Of a stretch of DNA of 13,892 bases, positions 1 to 6,286 are shown in pieces. Source of the stretch: Actinomycetota bacterium (GTDB lineage Bacteria; Actinomycetota; Acidimicrobiia; Acidimicrobiales; Microtrichaceae); assembly GCA_009700815.1 (NCBI GenBank), contig WLLG01000027.1:1-13892 (forward strand), written 5' to 3'. The position numbers and the translations under genes were made by a program. The notes under the pieces were generated by a model. It did not search any database. It was not told the DNA's origin and saw only the letters and a list, made by a program, of their open reading frames with translations. Each line of letters starts with the position of its first letter. Within the stretch, counting starts at the first letter, position 1.

Positions 1-536
1 ACCGTGGTTGGCGACCCGTGGCCATGACGTTCTAACGAGGCACAAATCCCGTCAAGCGCCGCACGCCTATTTGGGAGTTCAGTCAGCGGGTCTTGGTGGG
101 CCAAGGACCGCAGGTCAGCCTCGGCTCGGCGACGGTCAGTAATGTCGTGAGAGGTGACTGCAATGGCGTCTCCGAGGGGGAGTACCTGCTGGCGAATCCA
201 GCGTGGATGCTCAGTATCGGTATCAATCTGGATCTCTTCAAGCATTGCAATACCCGAGGCCAGACACTCTGCCCAGATCCTGACCAGGTTCGCCCCTGAG
301 GAGGGAAAAACCTCGGTCACTGTGTATCCGAGGAGCTCAACCATGGGTCTGCGCAACACCTGTGAGGCAACCAGATTCGTCACAGCAAAACGAAAATCTA
401 CGACTTGTCCATCTGCATCAAACTCGGCGGTCAATATCGACTCGGCATCCATGCTTGCGAACGCAGCGCGACGAAGCAGGGAGTACTCCGTATCGGCCTT
501 CACTACAGGCGCCGCCACATGTGAAGGATCAGTCAT
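1..536 (-). CDS. PAS-GGDEF signalling protein (diguanylate cyclase-type), C-terminus beyond window
   Basis: Read on the minus strand, an open frame starts with ATG at 536 and is still open at base 1, giving 178 visible residues. Residues about 20-135 look like a PAS-type sensor domain, ending in the typical PAS exit SHDITDRRRAEADL (129-142). This is followed at once by SLAHQDPLTELPNRRAALD (144-162), the hallmark opening of a GGDEF domain. The catalytic GGDEF loop itself lies outside the window, so whether this is an active diguanylate cyclase, a degenerate one, or a GGDEF-EAL hybrid cannot be seen. No N-terminal membrane segment is present, so sensing is probably cytoplasmic. An in-frame TGA fifteen to thirteen bases upstream fixes ATG536 as the first ATG start; GGGAAG directly before it is at best a weak, badly spaced Shine-Dalgarno. 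It is transcribed divergently from the hydrolase gene at 667 and so may share its 130-bp control region. Confidence 0.85.
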   Translation of the reverse strand, partial: MTDPSHVAAPVVKADTEYSLLRRAAFASMDAESILTAEFDADGQVVDFRFAVTNLVASQVLRRPMVELLGYTVTEVFPSSGANLVRIWAECLASGIAMLEEIQIDTDTEHPRWIRQQVLPLGDAIAVTSHDITDRRRAEADLRSLAHQDPLTELPNRRAALDGICASLERHGHGSPTT

Positions 537-666
537 CTTCCCGAGAGCCGTTCAAGCTCAGACACCCTCCCACTTAGAGTAGTAATGCTGACACTTACTG
601 TAGCCCGCCCCAACGAGTTAGCAAGAGCGCACCAACAGGGCAGGGTAGGGATGACAGTCTGTACTC

Positions 667-1602
667 GTGTCAGAACCCAGCAGACTCCCGTTCGAATTTC
701 ACCCCCTCCCCCAGCCCACTCGGACGCTGTCGAGTTCTGGGGTTGAGATTGCTACCTATGACCTCGGAAAACCCGGCGGAGCGGGAACTGTCGACCGATC
801 TGTCCTCTTTGCCCACGCAACGGGGTTCTGCGCCGCAGTCTGGGCACCAGTAACGGATCACCTCCAGGAGTACCACTGCGCATCTCTGGACTTTCGAGGA
901 CATGGCCTGTCCAGCATTCCCGCTGCTGGCATGGACTGGTCAGGGACTGCTGAAGATGTCTTAGCGGTGGTTGACGCACTAGGCCTGGATAAGCCATTTG
1001 GCGTGGGCCACTCCATGGGGGGAGCCTCGCTGCTTCTAGCTGAGCAGATGCGCCCGGGCACGTTTAGGGGATTGTGGGTGTATGAACCGATTGTCTTCCC
1101 GATGCAAGACTCAGGTCTCGAGCCAGCAGGATTGAAGATCCAGGACATTTCTTCGAGCAATCCGCTAGTCGCCTCGGCTCTTCGACGACGCGACACGTTT
1201 CCTTCTCGCAGCGCCGCAGAACAGAACTTTGCATCCAAACCGCCCCTGAGCGACTTGTGCCCGGCAGCGCTTCGAGCCTATGTGGACCACGGGTTTGAAC
1301 AACTCCTTGACGGCTCGATCACCCTTCGTTGTCGGCCCGAGATTGAAGCGGATACCTACAAAATGGGAGCCCGGCATAGCGCATTTGCCCACCTTGGCGA
1401 AGTCGCTTGCCCAGTCACGGTGGCCCGGGGGCACACCAAATTTCCGGGGCCGGCTGACCTTGCGCCGATTATCTCGCAGGCCCTCCCCTCTTCGACTCTT
1501 GAGGAGTTTCCAGCCCTTGGGCATTTTGGCCCGTTGCAGGATCCAGTCATAGTTGCAGCAGCAGTTCGATCTGCTCTCGCTGCTGTCAGCGCTGGCCTCT
1601 AG
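667..1602 (+). CDS. alpha/beta-fold hydrolase
   Basis: A 311-residue protein of the alpha/beta hydrolase superfamily. The oxyanion-hole region is HATGF (50-54). DFRGHGLS (75-82) precedes the nucleophile elbow GHSMGG (114-119) with Ser116, and the catalytic histidine is probably His286 in ALGHFG (283-288). The acid is less clear: either Glu140 in YEP, or an Asp in the 250-270 region. There is no signal peptide, so it should be cytoplasmic. Substrate is unknown; esters, lactones or C-C bonds are all possible in this superfamily. The start is GTG at 667, because an in-frame TGA at 652-654 closes the frame upstream and no earlier start fits. No good Shine-Dalgarno is seen. It is the first of three plus-strand genes (with PAP2 and WS/DGAT), so a role in ester or lipid turnover is a reasonable but unproven inference. 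Confidence 0.85.
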   Translation: MSEPSRLPFEFHPLPQPTRTLSSSGVEIATYDLGKPGGAGTVDRSVLFAHATGFCAAVWAPVTDHLQEYHCASLDFRGHGLSSIPAAGMDWSGTAEDVLAVVDALGLDKPFGVGHSMGGASLLLAEQMRPGTFRGLWVYEPIVFPMQDSGLEPAGLKIQDISSSNPLVASALRRRDTFPSRSAAEQNFASKPPLSDLCPAALRAYVDHGFEQLLDGSITLRCRPEIEADTYKMGARHSAFAHLGEVACPVTVARGHTKFPGPADLAPIISQALPSSTLEEFPALGHFGPLQDPVIVAAAVRSALAAVSAGL

Positions 1603-1612
1603 CATCTCGTTA

Positions 1613-1646
1613 TGGCACCCACTCTGGCACCCACTCTGGCACCCAC
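1613..1646 (+). repeat. 12-bp tandem repeat, 2.8 copies, abutting a start codon
   Basis: The unit TGGCACCCACTC occurs at 1613-1624 and 1625-1636, with a third partial copy at 1637-1646. Copies are identical over the shared bases. The array fills nearly all of the gap between the hydrolase stop (1600-1602) and the PAP2 ATG at 1647, and therefore replaces the ribosome binding region; no Shine-Dalgarno is present. The period is a multiple of three. Confidence 0.9.
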
Positions 1647-2213
1647 ATGAGCGCTCATCCACGGGGGCTTGCAACCCGGGTTCTACAGAGCCGGCTAGTA
1701 AAAGGCTTCGACAAATCGGCTGATCAGATCGCAAAGACTGCACATGGTTCAGTTCCAGCCGATCGCCTGTTCTATGCGCTTTCACAAGCAGCAAACCACA
1801 GCTTTCTCTGGCATGGCATCAACGCCGTAGATGCAATGACTGCAAGCCCCGCCCGGCGGCGGCGAGCCTTGCGGCGCAGCGCCATCATTGCTACCGAGCA
1901 AGCTCTCATCAACGGCCCCATCAAGCTCATTGCCCAACGTGAGCGCCCGACCGAGAAGGAGCATCACCCGCACGAACTTCGGGCGCCAAAGACCTCGAGC
2001 TTTCCGAGCGGTCACGCCTCGGCTGCCGCATGCGCAGCCACACTGCTATCTGAAGACCTAGGTATGGCGCCGCTCTGGTGGATGCTCGCCGCTGGTGTCT
2101 CCTGGAGTCGAGTTCATGTTGGGGTACACCATGCCAGTGACGTGGTGGCAGGCCTGATCGCTGGGCGAACCATTGCCCGAACTGCTCAGCGCTTTTGGCC
2201 CAGCCGTTTTTAG
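1647..2213 (+). CDS. PAP2-superfamily phosphatase (phosphatidic acid phosphatase type 2)
   Basis: A 188-residue protein with the complete three-part PAP2 phosphatase signature. Motif 1 is KX6RP at K93-R100-P101, motif 2 is PSGH at 120-123, and motif 3 is RX5HX3D at R155-H161-D165. The histidines H123 and H161 are the proposed proton donor and phospho-acceptor in the family. Family members dephosphorylate phosphatidic acid, prenyl diphosphates or similar lipid phosphates. The hydrophobic stretches here (about 125-150 and 165-175) are modest, so the number of membrane segments is uncertain. In a WS/DGAT neighbourhood, a phosphatidate phosphatase making diacylglycerol would fit triacylglycerol synthesis, but this is inference. 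ATG 1647 is the first available start; it follows a 12-bp tandem array and has no Shine-Dalgarno. The WS/DGAT start lies 64 bp downstream on the same strand. Confidence 0.9.
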   Translation: MSAHPRGLATRVLQSRLVKGFDKSADQIAKTAHGSVPADRLFYALSQAANHSFLWHGINAVDAMTASPARRRRALRRSAIIATEQALINGPIKLIAQRERPTEKEHHPHELRAPKTSSFPSGHASAAACAATLLSEDLGMAPLWWMLAAGVSWSRVHVGVHHASDVVAGLIAGRTIARTAQRFWPSRF

Positions 2214-2277
2214 CTCAGCTCAGTCCAAATTGAGGCTTTGAGAGCGTTCTAGGCCTCGACTGGTTAGCCTCTCTGGT

Positions 2278-3708
2278 ATGGGTGCGACTTCTTCTGACCA
2301 ACAACACATGAGCGGCTTTGAGTCACTCATGTGGGAGTTGGAGCGAGACCCGCAACTCTCCTCAACCTTCGCAAACCTGACGGTCTTTGACCAAGCAGTC
2401 GACCGACGAGCATTCCGCAAGCGCATGGAACAAGCAATCATCAATGTTCCGCGGCTCGGCCAACGCGTGGTTACGAGTATGGCTCCCTGGGAATTGCCAA
2501 AGTGGGTGGATGACCCTGAGGTCGACCTAGACCACCACCTCCGCTGGATGGACTTAGGGGGACAGGGCTCACAGCGAGAACTTTACGATCTAGTGGCCAC
2601 CCTCAGCCGACAGCCCTTTGACCGCGAGCGCCCGCTTTGGGAGTTCGTCACCATCGAAGGTCTCGCCGGTGGTCGATCTGCGATGCTGCAGCGGCTCCAC
2701 CACACCATCACCGATGGCGAAGGTGGCATTGTGTTGTCGATCGAGTTCCTCGATTTTGAGCGACTGCCCGTTCCACGTACCCGCAAAGGCGCCCGAGATT
2801 CATCGGGATCACCCAAACCTCTAGAGGAAGCTGCCCCCGGCAGTAACAGCGGCTCTGTTCCCGACCTGCATGAAGCTTCCAAGCCATGGTGGTCACGTGC
2901 CTCAGCACCTTTGGTGTCAGTGGCAAACGGAGCAGCCTCGATCCCTTCGCGCACTGCTGATCTTGCCGGTGCTGTCCGCTCAGCTGCACGACAAGCACGA
3001 GTTGGTCACCGCCGTTCACCACTGTGGACAGAGCGCTCCCTTGGCAGGTGGTTTGGTACAACCACGCTCAATCTCGAAGATGTCTTAGCCGCTGCACACC
3101 TGCTTGGTGGCAGCGTGAACGACTTCTTCATTGCCGGGGCAGCAGATGCATCCGGTGAAATTCACCGTGCGGCAGGAAAGCCCGTAGAACAACTTCGAGT
3201 TTCCATGCCCGTCAGCACTCGACATGATCGATCCGCTGGTGGCAATGCCTTTAGTCCTACCCAGATGTTGGTTCCGACGGGGAGCATGGACCCCAGCGAT
3301 CGGATGACGCAGATTCACAGCATCGTTGCAACAGTTCGCAGCGAACGGGCCATCGAGTCGATGGATACAGCAGCCCAAGCCGCTGCAATGCTGCCCCCCG
3401 CAGCAATCCTTCGCTCTGGGCAACACCTTGCACACTCAGTGGATTTCGTCTGCTCCAACGTGCGTGCGGCACCATTTGATCTCTTTATTGGCGGGGCACT
3501 TATGCAAGCCAACTACCCGATTGGCCCCCTTGCAGGAACCGCATTCAACCTGACCACGATGTCGTATCACGGTTGGCTCTTTATTGGTCTTGCCGCTGAT
3601 CCTGCTGCAGTGAGCGAACCACAGTTGCTGCTTGAAGAATTAGACAATGCCTACGAGAGACTCTTTAGCGCAGTTGGCATGAATCGTCAGCGGCCAGAGT
3701 TTTGTTGA
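2278..3708 (+). CDS. wax ester synthase/diacylglycerol acyltransferase (WS/DGAT family)
   Basis: A 476-residue protein of the bacterial bifunctional WS/DGAT family, which transfers acyl groups from acyl-CoA to long-chain alcohols or diacylglycerol. The active-site motif HHXXXDG is intact as HHTITDG (141-147). Other family landmarks are RPLWEF (118-123), VNDFFIAGAA (280-289, the NDVVLA-type motif), CSNVRAAP (392-399) and the C-terminal PIGPLAG (414-420). A low-complexity Ser/Pro/Arg linker (about 165-205) separates the two halves. Length is normal for the family. The annotated ATG 2278 has no Shine-Dalgarno; a TAGCCT box seven bases upstream could be a leaderless -10. Met11 (start 2308) is an equally good start, because family members of this type commonly begin close to MSGFESLMW. 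Neighbouring PAP2 and hydrolase genes suit a neutral-lipid role. Expected at lipid inclusions or the inner membrane face. Confidence 0.93.
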   Translation: MGATSSDQQHMSGFESLMWELERDPQLSSTFANLTVFDQAVDRRAFRKRMEQAIINVPRLGQRVVTSMAPWELPKWVDDPEVDLDHHLRWMDLGGQGSQRELYDLVATLSRQPFDRERPLWEFVTIEGLAGGRSAMLQRLHHTITDGEGGIVLSIEFLDFERLPVPRTRKGARDSSGSPKPLEEAAPGSNSGSVPDLHEASKPWWSRASAPLVSVANGAASIPSRTADLAGAVRSAARQARVGHRRSPLWTERSLGRWFGTTTLNLEDVLAAAHLLGGSVNDFFIAGAADASGEIHRAAGKPVEQLRVSMPVSTRHDRSAGGNAFSPTQMLVPTGSMDPSDRMTQIHSIVATVRSERAIESMDTAAQAAAMLPPAAILRSGQHLAHSVDFVCSNVRAAPFDLFIGGALMQANYPIGPLAGTAFNLTTMSYHGWLFIGLAADPAAVSEPQLLLEELDNAYERLFSAVGMNRQRPEFC

Positions 3709-3720
3709 TCTACTGACTTG

Positions 3721-3766
3721 CTGAGTCACTAATTGGCTGAGTCACTAATTGGCTGAGTCACTAACT
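3721..3766 (+). repeat. 16-bp tandem repeat, about 2.8 copies
   Basis: The unit CTGAGTCACTAATTGG is perfect at 3721-3736 and 3737-3752, and a third copy from 3753 diverges after CTGAGTCACTAA. A shortened fragment (CTGACTTG, 3713-3720) precedes it. Each copy holds the palindromic heptamer TGAGTCA. It lies between the convergent stops of the WS/DGAT gene (3708) and the 71-residue gene (3793). Confidence 0.9.
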
Positions 3767-3792
3767 TGCCCAGTTGTTGCTGATGAGCCGCT

Positions 3793-4008
3793 TCAGTTCG
3801 CGTGCGACGCGGAATCGATCCGAACCAAAATGCTGCGTACATCTAGCAAGAGGTCGGTGAACTCAACGGCCGATACCAGCGACCGGTCTGAAGCATCGCT
3901 CAAGCCTCGATCAATAAGATTCAGCGCTTCTAGCATCGTGGGCGCTTCCAGACCAGCCGCGTCCAGAACTGCTGCTGCAAGAGTTTCTGTTTCGAGAACT
4001 TCTGTCAT
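3793..4008 (-). CDS. small acidic protein of unknown function (71 aa)
   Basis: Minus-strand gene whose start I place at ATG 4008. AGGAGG (4013-4018 on the plus strand as CCTCCT) sits four bases upstream, the clearest Shine-Dalgarno in the window. A longer frame exists to 4059 but is not needed. The product has 71 residues, 13 Asp/Glu against 4 Arg, and is rich in Leu and Ala. It looks fully helical, with amphipathic stretches around residues 5-30 and 40-65 (VEFTDLLLDVRSILVRID). There is no membrane segment, Cys, or recognisable motif, and I do not recognise the family. It converges on the WS/DGAT gene and diverges from the 4265 operon; no function is proposed. The strong ribosome binding site and protein-like composition make it more likely real than a chance frame. 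Confidence 0.65.
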   Translation of the reverse strand: MTEVLETETLAAAVLDAAGLEAPTMLEALNLIDRGLSDASDRSLVSAVEFTDLLLDVRSILVRIDSASHAN

Positions 4009-4012
4009 GTTG

Positions 4013-4018
4013 CCTCCT
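4013..4018 (-). promoter_or_regulatory. strong Shine-Dalgarno AGGAGG deciding the start of the 71-aa gene
   Basis: Read on the minus strand the sequence is GTAGGAGGCAACATG: a perfect AGGAGG, four-base spacer, then ATG at 4008. Most other genes in this window have weak or no such site. Confidence 0.75.
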
Positions 4019-4114
4019 ACGCTCTGCCGCCTCGGGAGACCGAAGCGAACAATCTCCAAGTTACCAGCGCCCTAGGACACCCAACGACCGCTTTACGGAG
4101 AGTTCACAGAGATT

Positions 4115-4140
4115 GCTCAGAAACGTCTTCGAATCTGAGC
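4115..4140. repeat. inverted repeat (7-bp perfect arms, 12-base loop) upstream of the 4265 operon
   Basis: The arms GCTCAGA (4115-4121) and TCTGAGC (4134-4140) are perfect reverse complements. The spacer contains the small palindrome TTCGAA. It lies in the 256-bp divergent gap between the 71-aa gene and the luciferase-like gene. It has no T-run, so a terminator is unlikely; an operator or RNA hairpin is possible. Confidence 0.5.
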
Positions 4141-4154
4141 CGGATAGATGCTCC

Positions 4155-4167
4155 CGCAGTTACTGCG
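4155..4167. promoter_or_regulatory. candidate operator dyad CGCAGT-T-ACTGCG
   Basis: A perfect 6-bp inverted repeat around a single central base, 97 bases before the ATG at 4265. Compact dyads like this are typical half-site pairs of helix-turn-helix repressors, but no promoter box was found next to it and no second copy was noticed in the window. Confidence 0.35.
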
Positions 4168-4264
4168 TGCGTCAGTCGCTTAGCTACTCCATGCGATTGT
4201 GCACCAGGCGGCTTGACTCAGAGCAGTTGCGATGGCTCAGCACGGTTGCGGGGTACCGTCTTGA

Positions 4265-5284
4265 ATGCACACAAACCCTCCCGCTATCGGGGTCACGTTC
4301 GCGAGCTTTCAGAGTCTTGGCCTACAGCTTGGCCTTGAGGTTGCAGAACAGGCGAAGCTCTTGGGGTATGGCTCATTTTGGACTGCCGAAACGGTTGGCC
4401 AAGAAGCCTTCGCCACCTTGGCTGCTGTAGGAGTTCAACAGCCAGTTCTCGATCTCGGGACTGGAGTGTTGGCCCTTCAACTGCGCACACCGATGCTCGC
4501 TGCAATGGGCGCCGCCACGCTTCAAGATATCTCGCCCGAAGCTCAGATTCTGCTAGGAGTCGGCATCTCGTCTCCTGTTGTGGTTGGCCGCTGGCACGGT
4601 GCCGATTATTCCGCTCACCCTCTAGCCCAGGTCCGAGAGTATCTAGAACTCACTCAAGCCTGCCTGAGCGGAGAAGCGGTTACTCATGAAGGCGAGTACT
4701 ACCACTGCAACAAGTTCCGTCTCGCTGTCCGCATGGGTGAACGCAAACCACAGCTCGTTCTTGGTGCGCTCAATCAACGGATGCTCTCCTTAGCCGGCGA
4801 ACTAGCTGACGGGGTTCTCCTGAACTATCTTCCCGCCTCGGCCGTGCCCTGGTGCATCGAGCAGGTTCGCCGAGCCGAAGCTGCTGCAGGTAGACCAGAA
4901 GGTTCCTGCAAGGTGTACGCATATGTGCACGTTGCAGTCTGCGATCGGGAGGAAGCGCTCGCAAAAGCTCGCCGAGACCTCTACTCCTATGCAGTTGTCC
5001 CCGCCTATGCGCGAGCGTTTGCTCGAGCCGGATTCCAAGACGAGGTAGAGGCGTTGAACTTGGCTATGGCAAGCCAAGATCGAGATGCCGCCGTGGCGGC
5101 AATCTCGGACCGCATGATTGACGCAATCAATATTTGTGGGTCATCAGCGAGGGTGGCCGAGGCCGTTCAGGAATATCGCGATGCGGGAGTAGAGGTTCCC
5201 GTCATCATGCCTATGCCCTGGGGCGAGGACCGCGCCGCGGTGATCTATGCCACGCTCCGCGCAGCAATCGGTCAACTGCAGTAG
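4265..5284 (+). CDS. LLM-class (luciferase-like) F420-dependent oxidoreductase, copy 1
   Basis: A 339-residue luciferase-like monooxygenase-fold (TIM-barrel) protein. Recognition rests on the N-terminal LGYGSFWTAE (33-42), GVGISSPVVVGRWHG (98-112) and ELADGVLLNYLPAS (179-192). It also carries the usual C-terminal pattern in which the substrate-binding segment is followed by a hydrophobic Met/Pro end. Actinobacterial members of this subgroup normally use coenzyme F420 rather than FMN, but cofactor choice cannot be proved here. It is clearly paralogous to the minus-strand gene at 7896-8933: the motif at 98-112 and the tail VIMPMPWG align with GIGTSSNVIVERWNG and LALLPFG there. ATG 4265 directly follows an in-frame TGA, so no earlier start exists. 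There is no Shine-Dalgarno; TACCGT (4254-4259) five bases upstream might be a leaderless -10. First gene of a likely operon with the dehydrogenase (96-bp gap) and acyl-CoA synthetase. Confidence 0.9.
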   Translation: MHTNPPAIGVTFASFQSLGLQLGLEVAEQAKLLGYGSFWTAETVGQEAFATLAAVGVQQPVLDLGTGVLALQLRTPMLAAMGAATLQDISPEAQILLGVGISSPVVVGRWHGADYSAHPLAQVREYLELTQACLSGEAVTHEGEYYHCNKFRLAVRMGERKPQLVLGALNQRMLSLAGELADGVLLNYLPASAVPWCIEQVRRAEAAAGRPEGSCKVYAYVHVAVCDREEALAKARRDLYSYAVVPAYARAFARAGFQDEVEALNLAMASQDRDAAVAAISDRMIDAINICGSSARVAEAVQEYRDAGVEVPVIMPMPWGEDRAAVIYATLRAAIGQLQ

Positions 5285-5380
5285 GTAGGACCAGCCCCGC
5301 CGCAGCTCGCCTTGTAGAAGGGTTTAGCACCGAACAGACGCTCAGACATCAGCGCACCGTTTACTTTCAGAGAAGGATCC

Positions 5381-6226
5381 ATGGAACTCTCGAACAGCAA
5401 CATTGTGGTCACCGGAGCAGGAAGCGGAATTGGCGCTGCCCTGTGCAAGCGCTTCGCCGAAGAAGGCCCTCGATCAATTTCGCTAGTGGACTTAGATGCT
5501 GTTGCGTTAGATCGATCGCTCCAAGAACTTGCTCAGGTTTTCCCCGAGGTGAAGGTGTCTTCGCATCAAGTTGATGTGTCTAAAGAATCCGAGGTCATTG
5601 CGCTCATCCATCAGGTGACCGAGACAAGTGGAACGATCGACCTGTTCTGCGGCAATGCCGGAATTGGCACTGCGCTCGGCCTTGATGCACCGAACCAGGT
5701 CTGGCAGAGCACGCTCGATGTCAACCTGATGGCTCATGTCTACGCAGCGCGAGCACTCATGCCCGCTTGGCTCGACCGAGGTCGCGGCTATTACCTGCTC
5801 ACGGCATCGGCTGCCGGGCTGCTCACTAACCTTGGTGACGCCCCCTACAGCGTTAGCAAACATGGTGCGGTTGCGCTTGCGGAGTGGATGTCCATCACTT
5901 ACGGCGATCGTGGGATTGGGGTTTCCTGCTTGTGCCCTCAGGGGGTTCGCACGCCACTGCTCTTTCCAGAAATGAAGGCATCAGTCGCGCCAGATTCTGA
6001 TAGTGCCTCCGCACCAGAAGATGCAGTTGCGCTGGCGGTGGTCCGAGCGCAACGTATCTTGGAACCCAGCGAGGTTGCCGAATCTGTTGTCAATGCGCTC
6101 GCTACGGAACAGTTTCTGATACTCCCCCACGAGGAAGTTGCAGCCTATGAACAAGCACGTGCAAGCAATCGCGAACGGTGGCTTTCGGCCATGCGCCGCC
6201 TTCAAGCACAAATCAGTAGCGGCTAG
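5381..6226 (+). CDS. short-chain dehydrogenase/reductase (classical SDR)
   Basis: A 281-residue NAD(P)-dependent SDR with all classical elements. The nucleotide-binding TGAGSGIG is at 11-18, Asp37 at the end of beta-2 (LVDLD) suggests NAD(H) preference, and GNAGIG (91-96) is the structural motif. The catalytic residues are Ser143 (TASAAG), Tyr156 and Lys160 (YSVSK), and CPQGVRTPLL (185-194) follows. The extended C-terminal part (about 200-281) is helical and probably shapes the substrate pocket. Such enzymes oxidise hydroxyacyl-CoAs, sterols or other secondary alcohols; the substrate is unknown. ATG 5381 is preceded by AGAAGGA with three bases spacing, a usable Shine-Dalgarno. The gene lies between the luciferase-like oxidoreductase and the acyl-CoA synthetase (60-bp gap), so the three are probably co-transcribed and act on the same compound. 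Confidence 0.93.
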   Translation: MELSNSNIVVTGAGSGIGAALCKRFAEEGPRSISLVDLDAVALDRSLQELAQVFPEVKVSSHQVDVSKESEVIALIHQVTETSGTIDLFCGNAGIGTALGLDAPNQVWQSTLDVNLMAHVYAARALMPAWLDRGRGYYLLTASAAGLLTNLGDAPYSVSKHGAVALAEWMSITYGDRGIGVSCLCPQGVRTPLLFPEMKASVAPDSDSASAPEDAVALAVVRAQRILEPSEVAESVVNALATEQFLILPHEEVAAYEQARASNRERWLSAMRRLQAQISSG

Positions 6227-6260
6227 GAACGGCAACATCTCCTAAGAACTCACACTTCTA

Positions 6261-6278
6261 GCTAGCACCGCTAGCGCC
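6261..6278 (+). repeat. short 9-bp direct duplication before the acyl-CoA synthetase gene
   Basis: GCTAGCACC (6261-6269) is followed immediately by GCTAGCGCC (6270-6278), one mismatch. Each half begins with the palindrome GCTAGC. It lies eight bases before the ATG at 6287, where a ribosome binding site would be expected. Confidence 0.55.
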
Positions 6279-6286
6279 GGGCGACT

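Noticed and set aside
154..582. 142-residue plus-strand frame at the left edge
   Set aside because: It lies opposite the PAS-GGDEF gene, whose minus-strand translation carries clear domain motifs; the plus frame has none and is rich in Ser/Arg as antisense frames often are.
541..666. Divergent promoters between the PAS-GGDEF and hydrolase genes
   Set aside because: TANNNT-like boxes occur on both strands, but none pairs with a -35 box at proper spacing, so no position can be supported.
1165..1794. 209-residue minus-strand frame
   Set aside because: Antisense to the 3' half of the alpha/beta hydrolase and the start of the PAP2 gene, both supported by complete motifs.
4113..4430. 105-residue plus-strand frame in the gap before the luciferase-like gene
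   Set aside because: Mostly overlaps the true gene in another frame and has no protein-like motif or ribosome binding site.
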